Origin: Lentibacter algarum
GTDB taxonomy: Bacteria; Pseudomonadota; Alphaproteobacteria; Rhodobacterales; Rhodobacteraceae
Assembly: GCF_040580765.1 (NCBI RefSeq)
Contig: NZ_CP158687.1
Location: 682,001 to 746,000 of the forward strand
Length of the DNA stretch: 64,000 nt
Direction: 5' to 3'
Shown here: in pieces, positions 9,795-20,342 of the stretch
How positions within the stretch are numbered: position 1 is the first letter of the stretch
Layout of the letters: the number at the start of each line of letters is the position of its first letter
Position numbers and translations under genes: made by a program
The notes under the pieces: model-generated
Told to the model about the DNA's origin: nothing
Seen by the model: only the letters and a program-made list of their open reading frames with translations
Databases searched by the model: none

Positions 9795-10718
9795 GTGAGT
9801 AGCGAAATAGCACAAGCTTTTGATCATCCTGACGCGCGGTCGCGGGCGACTTTGCTCGATTCGCCTTTGGACCGTATTTCGCTACGAGATCATATTGTTG
9901 ATGTCGAAATCGGCGCGTTCCAAGCCGAGCGTGGAACGACGCAGCGAATTAGCTTTAATGTCGTGGTTGAGGTTTTGCCAACAAGTGATGATGTTGACGA
10001 TGATGTCGATAAGATACTGTCTTATGACAAGGTCACTGAAGCGATCACAATTGCGCTTAGAGAAGAACGCCTAAATCTTCTTGAAACCTTAGCGGACCGT
10101 GTCGCCGAGCGTATTCTATGGGAACCTCAAGCACAGCGCACTTTTGTACGAATTGAGAAACTCGATCGTGGTTCTGGAGCGCTCGGTGTTGAAATCGTAC
10201 GCTCAAAGTCCAAGCAGAATGTTGTTTGCTCAGAAGAGACAATTGTAAGACCGACAGTTATTTTTCTGACCAATGAGGCAATTGAATCTGCTCATTTGAA
10301 AGGGTGGATTGATCAACTTGAAGCAACTCCTACGCCCACTCTCATTTGTGTTGGTGCGCCTCAAGTTGCTACACCAAAAGCCCAAGCAGCTTTGGCGCAG
10401 CGTAGGATAGAACTGTTGGCGATCGAGCAGAATGCGTGGGTCTTAGCAGCCAATGAAACACGTTGTGTCGTTGTGGAGACAAGAACAGAACTTGATTGGG
10501 CTATGAAAAACGCTCAAGTGAGTGTTTGGGCTCCATCAAAGATTGTCCTTGATGCGGTAGACGGGCCCTCAAGCGATGTGAATGATGCTCTCGATCTTGC
10601 GCTGTGGTTTGCGCAAGAAATGGAAGCCGAGCGTTTTATTGCCGTTGGTGAAATTGTGAACCCTGTGAATTCTTCTATGAAAGTTGACTTGCGAAAAGTG
10701 ACCGAAGTCGAGCTGTAA
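9795..10718 (+). CDS. folB: Dihydroneopterin aldolase with an uncharacterised C-terminal extension
   Basis: The protein begins with GTG and is 307 residues, over twice the length of a stand-alone FolB. Residues about 25-140 are the FolB domain (DRISLRDHIVDVEIGAFQAE, LSYDKVTEAI, LETLADRVAERIL, RIEKLDRGSGALGVEI), which converts dihydroneopterin to hydroxymethyl-dihydropterin in folate synthesis. The remaining 165 residues form a second domain I do not recognise. It is followed by folP, which fits the pathway. The extended form is, from memory, usual in Rhodobacteraceae. Confidence 0.85.
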   Translation: MSSEIAQAFDHPDARSRATLLDSPLDRISLRDHIVDVEIGAFQAERGTTQRISFNVVVEVLPTSDDVDDDVDKILSYDKVTEAITIALREERLNLLETLADRVAERILWEPQAQRTFVRIEKLDRGSGALGVEIVRSKSKQNVVCSEETIVRPTVIFLTNEAIESAHLKGWIDQLEATPTPTLICVGAPQVATPKAQAALAQRRIELLAIEQNAWVLAANETRCVVVETRTELDWAMKNAQVSVWAPSKIVLDAVDGPSSDVNDALDLALWFAQEMEAERFIAVGEIVNPVNSSMKVDLRKVTEVEL

Positions 10719-10756
10719 GCCTAGATCGAGTTAGTGGGTTTGTGTAGAGATAGAAA

Positions 10757-11773
10757 ATGAGCATATACTATTATCGGCCATTGGTTCAAACAGGCTCTGA
10801 ACGGCCTCAAGGCGCTTTGCCTCTTGCTGGTGGTATCTGTTGGTTTACGACTGTCGAATTGCTTGAACGGAACAAGCCGTCCGTTTTTGTTCCAGCATCG
10901 AGGCTACCAGATGACGTATTGAAGAGACTTACGGCAGCGCGGAAAGAAATTTGTGGGCTAACATTTGAAACCCCGAGGCTCATGGGAATTTTGAACGTAA
11001 CGCCAGATAGTTTCAGCGATGGTGGGCGCTTCAATGGCGCTGCAATGTCTCTTTTGCATGCGAAAGATATGGTCGAAGCGGGTGCTGACATCATTGATGT
11101 TGGTGGCGAAAGTACTCGACCTGGTGCGGTAGAGGTTCCAAGAGAAGCTGAAATCGCGCGGACTGCGCCTGTGATCCAGGCACTCAGAGGTATTTTGGAT
11201 GTGCCGATCTCCATCGACACACGCAAGGCAGCAGTTGCTGAGGCGGCCTATGATGCCGGTGCAAACATGGTGAATGACGTGTCTGGCTTTACGTTTGACT
11301 CCGCACTCGGTCCTTTTTGCGCATCAAACGATCTGCCAGTTTTTGTGATGCATTCGCAAGGTGAGCCTGAGACGATGCAAAACAACCCTATTTATGAAAA
11401 TGTAATTTTCGATGTGTATGATTTTCTCGAAGCGAGAGTGGATGCTTTGGTCGCGGCTGGGATAGCACGTGAACGTATTGTCATTGACCCGGGAATTGGG
11501 TTTGGAAAAAAGATCGAGCATAATCTTTCCTTGATGTCTAACTTGAGCATTTTTCATGGGCTCGGTTGCGCCATATTGTTGGGCGTATCACGCAAGGGCT
11601 TTATTCGCACGATTGGTGGCGGTGAAGAACCTAGTGCACGCATGCCTGGTTCCGTTGCTTTAGCTTTGGCGGGTGTCTCCCAAGGGGTACAGCTGCTCCG
11701 TGTACATGATGTTTTTGAGACGAAGCAGGCACTGCAACTTTGGTTGGCAGTCATAAAAGGAAATTTACGATGA
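10757..11773 (+). CDS. folP: Dihydropteroate synthase
   Basis: The 338-residue enzyme joins hydroxymethyl-dihydropterin diphosphate to p-aminobenzoate; it is the target of sulfonamides. All signature motifs are present: [16 protein letters not shown] (about residue 76), [31 protein letters not shown] and [10 protein letters not shown]. An N-terminal extension of about 74 residues precedes the barrel. It lies 38 bases after folB, and its TGA overlaps the glmM ATG (ATGA at 11770-11773), so folB-folP-glmM is very likely one operon. Confidence 0.95.
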   Translation: MSIYYYRPLVQTGSERPQGALPLAGGICWFTTVELLERNKPSVFVPASRLPDDVLKRLTAARKEICGLTFETPRLMGILNVTPDSFSDGGRFNGAAMSLLHAKDMVEAGADIIDVGGESTRPGAVEVPREAEIARTAPVIQALRGILDVPISIDTRKAAVAEAAYDAGANMVNDVSGFTFDSALGPFCASNDLPVFVMHSQGEPETMQNNPIYENVIFDVYDFLEARVDALVAAGIARERIVIDPGIGFGKKIEHNLSLMSNLSIFHGLGCAILLGVSRKGFIRTIGGGEEPSARMPGSVALALAGVSQGVQLLRVHDVFETKQALQLWLAVIKGNLR

Positions 11774-13113
11774 CACGAGAGCTTTTTGGAACAGATGGTG
11801 TGCGCGGAACGGCAAACACTTACCCGATGACGGCTGAGATGGCTCTGAAAATAGGCGCTGCGGTCGGTCGTTACTTTCGCAAAGACAGTTCTGTCGCGCA
11901 TCGGGTGGTGATTGGTAAAGATACGCGTCTCTCTGGCTACATGTTCGAAAGCGCTCTAACGGCGGGTTTGACGAGCACAGGTATGAACGTATTGTTGCTT
12001 GGTCCAATTCCGACGCCTGCTGTTGGCCTGCTGACAACTTCGATGCGGGCTGACTTGGGTGTGATGATTTCTGCTAGCCACAACCCTGCTGTCGACAATG
12101 GAATAAAGTTTTTTGGGCCAGATGGTTTTAAGCTCTCTGATGAGGCTGAACTCGAAATAGAAGCATTGGTGCAAGCTGGCGTAGAGCCTGCTCAATCACG
12201 CAATATTGGACGGGCCAAGCGAATTGATGACGGGCTTTTCCGGTATATTGAAAGAGTTAAGTCGACTTTCCCCAACGGTATGCGGCTGGATGGCATAAAG
12301 GTTGTCATCGATTGCGCTCATGGCGCGGCTTATAAAGCTGCACCAGAAGTTCTTTGGGAGCTGGGCGCCGAAGTTATTACCGTCGGCACGTCTCCAAACG
12401 GTTTCAACATCAACCAAAATTGTGGTTCAACGCAGCCGCGTGTGGCAGCTGAAGCGGTTGTTTCTAATGGCGCTGATTTGGGTATTTGCCTCGATGGAGA
12501 TGCTGATCGTGTGCTCTTAATTGATGAAACAGGTGCAGTGGCTGATGGCGATCAAATTATGGCACTTTTTGCGTCTCGATGGGCGCGCGAGGGGAGCCTG
12601 AAAGGCAATTCTTTGGTCGCGACCGTAATGTCAAATTTAGGCCTCGAGCAGTTTCTCGGTGGTGAAGGCATTGGGCTAGAGCGGACAAATGTAGGCGATA
12701 GGTACGTTGTGGAACGCATGCGTAGCGGCGGGTTTAATCTTGGTGGCGAGCAATCAGGTCATATCGTGATGACTGATTATGCCACGACAGGTGATGGCTT
12801 GATGGCCGCACTCCAATTTCTTGCGGCATTGGTGCAGTCTGGTCTTCGCGCGTCTGAGCTGGCGAATGTTTTTGAGCCTGTACCGCAATTGTTAAAAAAC
12901 GTTCGGTTTGAAAAAGGTCAGACACCTCTTGATGATGAAGCAGTTCAAACGGAGATATTGCGTGTGGAAAGCGTACTTTCTGGCCGCGGGCGTCTTTTGA
13001 TACGCAAATCGGGCACGGAGCCGCTGGTTCGTGTTATGGCAGAGTGCGAAGATGAAGGGCTGCTTCATCAATCTGTTGATGCGATCGTATCGGCAATTGA
13101 GGCCGTACTCTAG
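11770..13113 (+). CDS. glmM: Phosphoglucosamine mutase
   Basis: GlmM interconverts glucosamine-6-phosphate and glucosamine-1-phosphate for peptidoglycan and lipopolysaccharide precursors. The 447-residue protein starts at ATG 11770, overlapping the folP stop, with AAAAGGAAA upstream; an in-frame TTG at 11740 is not credible. Motifs: [11 protein letters not shown] at the N-terminus, the phosphoserine loop [21 protein letters not shown] near residue 100, the metal loop DGDADR, the sugar-specificity GGEQSGH and the phosphate-binding [12 protein letters not shown]. The gene ends four bases into the convergent EamA gene. Confidence 0.97.
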   Translation: MTRELFGTDGVRGTANTYPMTAEMALKIGAAVGRYFRKDSSVAHRVVIGKDTRLSGYMFESALTAGLTSTGMNVLLLGPIPTPAVGLLTTSMRADLGVMISASHNPAVDNGIKFFGPDGFKLSDEAELEIEALVQAGVEPAQSRNIGRAKRIDDGLFRYIERVKSTFPNGMRLDGIKVVIDCAHGAAYKAAPEVLWELGAEVITVGTSPNGFNINQNCGSTQPRVAAEAVVSNGADLGICLDGDADRVLLIDETGAVADGDQIMALFASRWAREGSLKGNSLVATVMSNLGLEQFLGGEGIGLERTNVGDRYVVERMRSGGFNLGGEQSGHIVMTDYATTGDGLMAALQFLAALVQSGLRASELANVFEPVPQLLKNVRFEKGQTPLDDEAVQTEILRVESVLSGRGRLLIRKSGTEPLVRVMAECEDEGLLHQSVDAIVSAIEAVL

Positions 13114-14024
13114 GAGCGATTAAAGAGCCGAGTAAGAGCGCCATATTGTGTCAAGCCAACGCCAAGTAAGATAAGCATGAGTGACAGAATTAGACTGCTG
13201 GGTAAGGCCTCTGACAGGACTAAGGCTCCCAAAAGAACCGACCAAATTGGAACCTGATAGTTTGTTAGGCTCATGAACACGGGGCCCGCTGTTCTGATTA
13301 CCCAAACACGCAAAAAATTTGCACCAGCTGTTGGAATTAAGCCCAGAAAGGCTAATATCAGAAGGGTTCGGCTGTCAGGTAATTCAGGCAAGCCTTCGCT
13401 CGCGTAGGCGACGGGTATGACGATTAACGAACCAAAGACAAGAGGGACTGCGGCAAGACCTATGGGATCCACTGCCGGCAGACGGCGCATTACAATTGAG
13501 CTTACTGCATAGCACGCGGCAGCCCCTAAGCAGGCAAGACGCCCAAGTGTTTCCAGTTCTGAGCCAGTAGATGTAAACGCGTTTCCACCGATCAAGATAA
13601 CCACTCCGCAAAAACCGACTGTCAGCCCAAGGGTTTTCCTTAATGTCATTCGCTCGCCGGCAACCAAAAAATGGGATAATGGAAGAACCAAGAGTGCGAC
13701 GGCCGCCATCGAGACACCTGCGAAGCCCGAAGTTACATATTGTAACCCCCAACTTAGTAGCATGAAGGGGAGTGCAGAGGAGGCTATCCCGACAATTATG
13801 AGGGAGCCCCATGCTTGATGTGAGCTCAGCCAAAGCTTCCGGCCCAAAATGCTCCAAATGACAAGCGTCAAGAGCGTCGCAAACCCGATGCGCGCCGCAG
13901 CAATCCAGAATGGTGTCATTGTTTGCAACGCCAGCTCGATTACTAAAAATGTTCCGCCCCAAACAAAGCCTAGAAGCAAAATTGAAAGCCAGCTGATGGC
14001 CGTAATGTTTGGGCTGTCTGACAT
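13110..14024 (-). CDS. EamA/DMT-superfamily transporter
   Basis: This 304-residue inner-membrane protein has about ten hydrophobic segments in two EamA repeats. The first repeat includes [16 protein letters not shown] and the second [21 protein letters not shown]. Such proteins mostly export metabolites or amino acids; the substrate cannot be read from sequence. ATG 14024 is chosen over an in-frame start at 14048 because AAGGAAAAG sits just upstream. The stop overlaps that of convergent glmM by four bases (13110-13113). Confidence 0.85.
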   Translation of the reverse strand: MSDSPNITAISWLSILLLGFVWGGTFLVIELALQTMTPFWIAAARIGFATLLTLVIWSILGRKLWLSSHQAWGSLIIVGIASSALPFMLLSWGLQYVTSGFAGVSMAAVALLVLPLSHFLVAGERMTLRKTLGLTVGFCGVVILIGGNAFTSTGSELETLGRLACLGAAACYAVSSIVMRRLPAVDPIGLAAVPLVFGSLIVIPVAYASEGLPELPDSRTLLILAFLGLIPTAGANFLRVWVIRTAGPVFMSLTNYQVPIWSVLLGALVLSEALPSSLILSLMLILLGVGLTQYGALTRLFNRS

Positions 14025-14092
14025 TCTTTTCCTTTTTGAGCAGAGCAAGCGGCTCTCGGTTGATGCGCATCGAACTGTCTAAGTGTTTAGAG

Positions 14093-14126
14093 CAAAAAAG
14101 GCGCCGCAATGGGCGCCTTTTTCGAT
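14093..14126 (-). terminator. Intrinsic terminator of ilvC
   Basis: GGCGCC, loop GCAATG, GGCGCC, flanked by A-run and T-run so that the stem extends on both sides. It lies just past the ilvC stop on the minus strand and would also work in the opposite direction. Confidence 0.8.
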
Positions 14127-14143
14127 AGTAGGATTTGCACCCT

Positions 14144-15205
<1,062 letters not shown>

Positions 15206-15301
15206 TTACCTACACTTGAATTGATCAGGCTGCCAGATTTGATTGAAAATTGTCTATTTTTAGTATATTTATGCTCTGATTTATAAATTTATGGATTTTT
15301 T

Positions 15302-15757
15302 ATGCTTGATGATGTGGATCGCCGTATCCTAAGGCAATTTCAAGCAGCGCCCGATGTGTCGATCGCTGAACTTGCTGACCGCTGTTCTTTAACAACAGCA
15401 AGTTGTTGGCGGCGGCTTGAAAAGCTGGAAAGTAGCGGTGTAATTCTTGGCCAAGAGGTCGTCGTTGATTGGCAGGCGCTTGGTTTTGCGGTGGAGGTCA
15501 GCCTGCGCATTACGCTTGATAAGACCCAAACAACAGCATTTGATGAGTTTCTGGCGAAGGCGCGCACTGTTCCTGAAGTTTTAGAAATTCAGACGTTCTT
15601 GGGGAGAGTCGATGTTCGACTTTTGGTGATCGCGCGAGACATGACGCACTATCAGGAAGTCTACCGCTCACGTATTCTTTCACTCCCGCATATAGCAGAT
15701 ATCGAAGCGCTTATGCATGTCGCTAGGATAAAGTCTCAAGAGGCTTTGCCAGTATGA
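15302..15757 (+). CDS. Lrp/AsnC-family transcriptional regulator (first of tandem pair)
   Basis: The 151-residue protein has an N-terminal winged HTH (LDDVDRRILRQFQAAPDVSIAELADRC as the opening, then SCWRRLEKLESSGVI as recognition region) followed by the ligand-binding RAM domain (VSLRITLD, FLGRVDVRLLVIARDMTHYQEVYRSRI). Members bind amino acids and regulate their metabolism. It is divergent from ilvC. Its stop overlaps the start of the next regulator as ATGA (15754-15757), indicating translational coupling. Confidence 0.9.
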   Translation: MLDDVDRRILRQFQAAPDVSIAELADRCSLTTASCWRRLEKLESSGVILGQEVVVDWQALGFAVEVSLRITLDKTQTTAFDEFLAKARTVPEVLEIQTFLGRVDVRLLVIARDMTHYQEVYRSRILSLPHIADIEALMHVARIKSQEALPV

Positions 15758-16209
15758 TTGAGGTCGACGAGATAGATCGAAAAATTCTGCGCGCTTTGGT
15801 TCGTGACGCAAGCAAGAGCAGCAAGTCTCTCGGGGAAGAGTTGGGGTTGTCTCAGCCAGCTGTTTGGCGACGTATCAAGCGCCTCAAGGACAACGGTGCG
15901 ATTGTCGGGAGGCGGTTGCGACTTGATCGTGAAAAACTTGGCTTAGGCGTTATGGTGTTTCTTGGGGTGAAACTTGCGGCTAAGGGGCGGGTCAGTCTCG
16001 AGGATTTTGAACGAGCAGTTTCAGCCATTCCTGAAGTCGTCAGTGTGGAGCATGTTCTTGGGCTTTACGATTATCGGCTCAAAGTTGTCGCACGTGATAT
16101 TCCCGATTTTGAACGAGTGTTAAGGCGCCGTATTATGACTCTTCCAGGCGCAGGCCAAGTGGAAGCAAATGTTCTTTTGAGTGAAGAGTATAGATACGGT
16201 CCGCTATAG
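15754..16209 (+). CDS. Lrp/AsnC-family transcriptional regulator (second of tandem pair)
   Basis: Also 151 residues, with the same layout: HTH (EVDEIDRKILRALVRDASKS, then SQPAVWRRIKRLKDNGAIVG) and RAM domain (GLYDYRLKVVARDIPDFERVLRRRIM). The identical length, coupled reading frames and different sequence suggest an old duplication and a possible hetero-oligomer. The aminotransferase gene follows 73 bases later on the same strand and is a candidate target along with ilvC. Confidence 0.9.
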   Translation: MIEVDEIDRKILRALVRDASKSSKSLGEELGLSQPAVWRRIKRLKDNGAIVGRRLRLDREKLGLGVMVFLGVKLAAKGRVSLEDFERAVSAIPEVVSVEHVLGLYDYRLKVVARDIPDFERVLRRRIMTLPGAGQVEANVLLSEEYRYGPL

Positions 16210-16282
16210 GGCACAGAACAGGCTGGTCGGAGTGGTGTCTTGTTGCTAGGAAGGCTGAGAAGCTTCAAAATTGGAGGCCAAT

Positions 16283-17407
16283 ATGGCATTGCTCAAAACA
16301 GTTGACCCTGAAGGACTCGATGAATTTTCAGTGGTTTTTACCGACCGCTCGCTAAATCATATGAGCGCTCGCTTTAGAGGGGTCATGACAGATATCTCGG
16401 CAATGCTTAAAGATGTTTATGCTGCTGATTCCGTTGCGCTGATCCCTGGCGGAGGTACATTTGCGATGGAGGCTGTTGCGCGTCAATTCGGAGCTTCGGC
16501 GCATGCACTTGTCGTCCGGAATGGTTGGTTTTCCTTCCGCTGGAGTCAAATCTTTGACGCTGGTAACTTTGCTTCTGAGGTAAGTGTCTATAAAGCCCGT
16601 CAGACTGGAAATGGTGCGCAAACGCCCTTTGCACCTGCTCCGATCGAAGACGTTGTCGCTGCCATTCAAGATACAAAGCCAGATGTTGTGTTCGCGCCGC
16701 ATGTTGAAACGTCGGCGGGGCTTATACTGCCCGATGACTATATTAACGCTATGGCGAAAGCCGCGCACGATGTCGGAGCACTTATGATTCTTGATTGCAT
16801 CGCATCTGGCTGTGCGTGGGTCGATATGAAAAAGACTGGTGTGGATGTTCTAATTTCGGCGCCCCAGAAAGGTTGGTCAGCCTCCCCGTCGGCAGGCCTT
16901 GTGATGATGTCGCAAAGGGCTGTGGAACGGCTTGAAAAGACAACTTCGGATAGCTTTGCAATTGATTTGAAAAAATGGCGTGACATCATGAAGGCGTATG
17001 AAAGTGGAGGGCATGCCTATCATGCCACGATGCCAACGGATGCGTTGGTGATGTTCCGTGACACAATGGTTGAAACACGTGATTTTGGCTTCGACAAGTT
17101 GGAAGAGGCGCAGTGGGCTCTGGGGCAGGGTGTTAGGGAGATGTTAAAGGCGAAAGGCATTAATTCGGTCGCAGCAGATGGATTTGGCGCTCCTGGGGTT
17201 GTTGTAAGCTATACCAACGATCCGGACATTCAGAATGGTAAGAAGTTTTCCGAGGAGGGTATGCAAATTGCAGCTGGCGTGCCTCTTGCTTGCGATGAAC
17301 CTGAAGGCTTTATGACCTTCCGTCTTGGCCTATTCGGCCTAGACAAACTATATGATGTGGAAGGCACATTAGCGCGTTTGAAAACGGTCATAGACAAGGT
17401 TCTCTAG
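16283..17407 (+). CDS. Class V aminotransferase (alanine/serine-glyoxylate type)
   Basis: The 374-residue PLP enzyme starts at ATG 16283, placed by GGAGG at 16273-16277. The PLP lysine lies in LISAPQKGWSASPS, with PGGGTFAMEA and HVETSAG as the cofactor and phosphate-binding regions. The fold is that of alanine-glyoxylate or serine-glyoxylate aminotransferase, but exact substrates cannot be read. Position beside two Lrp-type regulators fits amino-acid metabolism. The 3' end overlaps the convergent UbiH gene by four bases. Confidence 0.85.
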   Translation: MALLKTVDPEGLDEFSVVFTDRSLNHMSARFRGVMTDISAMLKDVYAADSVALIPGGGTFAMEAVARQFGASAHALVVRNGWFSFRWSQIFDAGNFASEVSVYKARQTGNGAQTPFAPAPIEDVVAAIQDTKPDVVFAPHVETSAGLILPDDYINAMAKAAHDVGALMILDCIASGCAWVDMKKTGVDVLISAPQKGWSASPSAGLVMMSQRAVERLEKTTSDSFAIDLKKWRDIMKAYESGGHAYHATMPTDALVMFRDTMVETRDFGFDKLEEAQWALGQGVREMLKAKGINSVAADGFGAPGVVVSYTNDPDIQNGKKFSEEGMQIAAGVPLACDEPEGFMTFRLGLFGLDKLYDVEGTLARLKTVIDKVL

Positions 17408-18606
17408 TCTTTAGCGCCCAGGCCTACTTTCATTAAGGATTTGCGCAGTGGAGAAAAGCCGTAAATTAGATTGAGGCCTAATGCCCTGATATCGCGCAGC
17501 GGTCTGGAAGACAGCATCGATGCTCGGTTCAGGGCATCAATTCCCAAAAAACGCATGCGAACGTCGGGATGGCGTGACCTGTGGTATTTTGTGAGCATCG
17601 TACTGTCGCCGATCTCACTTGGAGAGGCTTTGGCTAACTCATAGAGCGATTTGACGTCATTTAATGACATGTTGAGGCCTTGCGCTCCGATCGGAGGGAC
17701 GACATGGGCCGCTTCCGCTATCAGAGCAGTTCGTTCAGCCGACATTGCTTTGGCATATTGGGAGATAATTGGCCAAGCTGTTCTTGGGCTGTTCAGTGAA
17801 AGTGGCCCCAGCAATAAGCAAGAGCGCTCATTCATCGCTTGCTCGAAGTCTTTAACTGAAATTTTTTGAAGACGTAGAGCTTCAGGACTTCGCTCCATCC
17901 ATACGATTGCAGAGGCCGGTGATCCTTCGTGATCTGGCAATGGCACCATAGTGAAAGGGCCACCTGACCTGTGGATTTCGGTGGAAACATTCTTGTGTGG
18001 GATTGGATGTGTTACGGTGAATGCAAGCGCGTGCTGACCATACCGAACAGTTTTTGTCTCAATTCCGACAGCCTTTCGTACAGCTGAATTGCGCCCATCA
18101 GCTGCAATAAGAAGCTTTGCTTCTAGGCTATCACCATTGGATAGTGCGATTTTGGCGCAATCATGTCGCGTGAGAACACCTTCGACTGCGACACCCGTCA
18201 AAAAGGTTATGTTCTCTAGTTCACTAATTTTTATAAGGCATTCCCGCCGCAGCAGCCAGTTTGGAAAATTCCAACCAAATGGTAGGTCAGAGATATCGCT
18301 TGCGTCGAACTCAGATCTTATGCGTGGTTCTGACTTATCGCCCCCAGCATCAATAATTCGCATAATTTGCAATGGCGATGCAAAGGGCTGAAGACGTTCC
18401 CATAGGCCTATTTCGAGGAGAAGCTTTCGCGCAGGCTGCAAAAATGCGGTTGAGCGCATATCGGCATCTTGGCATAGCTTATTTGTAACGGGAGCAGTCG
18501 GATCCACACAAACGGTTTTATATCCAAGCGAGGCAAAGCTGATAGCTGCGATCATCCCAGCTATGCCACCTCCTGCGACGCAAACATCCGTTTGACTTAC
18601 CGACAT
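17404..18606 (-). CDS. UbiH/UbiF/Coq6-family FAD-dependent hydroxylase
   Basis: A 400-residue flavoprotein monooxygenase. The N-terminal FAD fold is VCVAGGGIAGMIAAISFA; the second FAD motif is ADGRNSAVR and the third is LIAEAAHVVPPIGAQGLNMSLNDV. In the third, the usual GDAAH reads AEAAH. The family hydroxylates ubiquinone precursors at the membrane, and this is the likely role, though position specificity (C4, C5 or C6) is not visible. It is preceded on the same strand by a small membrane protein and a HAD phosphatase. Confidence 0.85.
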   Translation of the reverse strand: MSVSQTDVCVAGGGIAGMIAAISFASLGYKTVCVDPTAPVTNKLCQDADMRSTAFLQPARKLLLEIGLWERLQPFASPLQIMRIIDAGGDKSEPRIRSEFDASDISDLPFGWNFPNWLLRRECLIKISELENITFLTGVAVEGVLTRHDCAKIALSNGDSLEAKLLIAADGRNSAVRKAVGIETKTVRYGQHALAFTVTHPIPHKNVSTEIHRSGGPFTMVPLPDHEGSPASAIVWMERSPEALRLQKISVKDFEQAMNERSCLLLGPLSLNSPRTAWPIISQYAKAMSAERTALIAEAAHVVPPIGAQGLNMSLNDVKSLYELAKASPSEIGDSTMLTKYHRSRHPDVRMRFLGIDALNRASMLSSRPLRDIRALGLNLIYGFSPLRKSLMKVGLGAKD

Positions 18607-18665
18607 CTCAGCGTTCCTTCTACCCTATCCTACGATAGCTTGCGGTGGGGTGGTTTCCAAGCGCG

Positions 18666-18866
18666 CTAGCCGCGTGAAATCAGCACAAGCAAGAACATCA
18701 GTATTGGGACAAGACAAACCGCAGGTAAGAACAGCGCTGGTAGGCCCCACTTGGCTATCGCTAAGCCCCACGTGATCAAGGCCATAAAGGTAATGGAGAG
18801 AATAACGCGTGTATTGCGGCGCTCGGTCGTTGTGCAAGTGTGGTCGATTTGTGAGGGTTGTGTCAT
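18666..18866 (-). CDS. Small two-helix membrane protein, unknown function
   Basis: The ATG at 18866 has GGAG five to seven bases upstream and gives a 66-residue protein: a polar N-terminus (MTQPSQIDHTCTTTERRN) and two predicted membrane helices separated by KWGLP. A longer frame to 18950 lacks a ribosome-binding site. Function not recognised. It lies between the HAD phosphatase and the UbiH-type hydroxylase on the same strand, so it may be co-transcribed with them. Confidence 0.65.
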   Translation of the reverse strand: MTQPSQIDHTCTTTERRNTRVILSITFMALITWGLAIAKWGLPALFLPAVCLVPILMFLLVLISRG

Positions 18867-18951
18867 TCTGAACTCCATAAGGTATAGTCGGAGTACATCT
18901 ATGCGATGCTTTTCTGCGGTAAAGGCGCAGAATGACGCAGTTGGGCACATC

Positions 18952-19596
18952 TCAGCTCAGTTTTGCTAGGAACGCTGAGATGTCGTCGGTGTGATGCATA
19001 ATGTGAGGAGCAGGGCTGGAAGTTGGGGCAACGTGAACAGTACGCATACCAAGCGAATGCGGTACTTTAAGATTTCTGCAATCATCTTCAAACATTGCAG
19101 ATTTTTCAGGTACTAAGCCGGCTTTTCGAAAAACTATTCTATACGCTTCTATATTTGGCTTTGGCGCATAGTCTGCGTGTTCAATTCCAAAAATATCGTC
19201 AAACAAAGCATTTAGTCCGCGGGCCTGTAGTACTTTCTCAGCATATGGCTTGCTGCCGTTGGTATACACTATTTTGCGTCCTGGAAGGTTGGCAATGCGG
19301 TCTCTTAAAAGAGGGTCGGCCTCAAGTGAAACAAACGAAATGTCATGAACCTCCCGTAGATATGGTTCTGGCTCCACTGCGTGATGTTTCATTAATCCTG
19401 CGAGTGTCGTTCCGTATTTCCCCCAATACTTTGCACGCAAATCGTTTGCTTCAGTCTGCGATACTTTGAGTGTTCTTACGATGAAGTTAGTCATCTTAAT
19501 CTCAATTTGATCGAAAAGCCCCATTTCGACTGGGTACAGGGTCTGATCAAGATCAAAGACCCAAGTATCGATTTTTGAGAAAAGTTTGCGTGTCAT
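18952..19596 (-). CDS. HAD-superfamily phosphatase (pyrimidine 5'-nucleotidase type)
   Basis: From ATG 19596 the protein is 214 residues. Motif I is WVFDLDQTLYP (nucleophile Asp, then DxD), motif II KIVYTNGSK, and motif IV FEDDCRNL. The length and the DLDQTLYP-MGLFDQIE start fit the SDT1-like pyrimidine 5'-nucleotidase group, which dephosphorylates UMP/CMP or similar metabolites. Extra upstream frame to 19728 overlaps the divergent GntR gene and is not needed. The divergent regulator starts 98 bases away. Confidence 0.85.
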   Translation of the reverse strand: MTRKLFSKIDTWVFDLDQTLYPVEMGLFDQIEIKMTNFIVRTLKVSQTEANDLRAKYWGKYGTTLAGLMKHHAVEPEPYLREVHDISFVSLEADPLLRDRIANLPGRKIVYTNGSKPYAEKVLQARGLNALFDDIFGIEHADYAPKPNIEAYRIVFRKAGLVPEKSAMFEDDCRNLKVPHSLGMRTVHVAPTSSPAPHIMHHTDDISAFLAKLS

Positions 19597-19694
19597 CGAC
19601 GTAGTGTTATGCAGGGTTGAATTAATGTGCAAGCGGTGCGTTGTTAGCCTAGTGACTTCGAGGTAAGTCCAGACTGACGATAGAAGGACGCGAT

Positions 19695-20342
19695 ATGAAA
19701 GAGCCAAAACCGAACCAAAAAGATGCATACGGTCTTATTTTGGAGGCGATTGATCGGGGGGTGTACCGTCCGGGTGATAGGTTGGTCGAGAACGAACTGG
19801 CCGAACGCTTTGGCGTGTCTCGCACCCCAATCCGTGAGGCATTGCAACGTCTAGAAACGCAATCCTTGCTAACACGTGACGGGCGTAGCCTGATTGTTGC
19901 CTCTCTTGACCACAACCAGATGGCCGAATTGTATTCTGTGCGTGCGGAGCTTGAAGGTTTGGCGGCTCAGCTGGCAGCCCGACACGCTACGGACGAAGAA
20001 ATGCGAGTACTACGCGACATGATGGAAGAAGACCGTTTGTTGTTGGATGACCCGAATGCGCTCGCACAAGCCAATCGTCGTTTTCATAGGCAGATACATT
20101 TAGCGTCTCACAATAGGTTTTTAGTCCAACAGCTCAATCTGGTGCATCAATCTATGGCGCTTATGGCAACAACATCCCTCGCTGCAGAGGGACGCAGCAC
20201 CAAGGCTCTTGAAGAACATGACATGATTGTCAAAGCCATTGAAGCACGCGATGAAGAGAAGGCACGAGAAGCTCTGAAGGCCCACATATCAAAAGCTTTT
20301 GTTACGCGCCTCAAACTTGATGCCGCCAAAACTAGCGGGTGA
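19695..20342 (+). CDS. GntR-family (FadR/FCD subfamily) transcriptional regulator
   Basis: The 215-residue repressor-type protein has an N-terminal winged HTH (GVYRPGDRLVENELAERFGV, then SRTPIREALQRLE) and a helical FCD ligand domain with probable metal-binding His and Asp residues (SVRAELEGLAA, RRFHRQIHLAS, EHDMIVKAIE). Ligands are usually carboxylic acids. Its target is not evident. Its 3' end overlaps the convergent glycosyltransferase gene by 54 bases. Confidence 0.9.
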   Translation: MKEPKPNQKDAYGLILEAIDRGVYRPGDRLVENELAERFGVSRTPIREALQRLETQSLLTRDGRSLIVASLDHNQMAELYSVRAELEGLAAQLAARHATDEEMRVLRDMMEEDRLLLDDPNALAQANRRFHRQIHLASHNRFLVQQLNLVHQSMALMATTSLAAEGRSTKALEEHDMIVKAIEARDEEKAREALKAHISKAFVTRLKLDAAKTSG

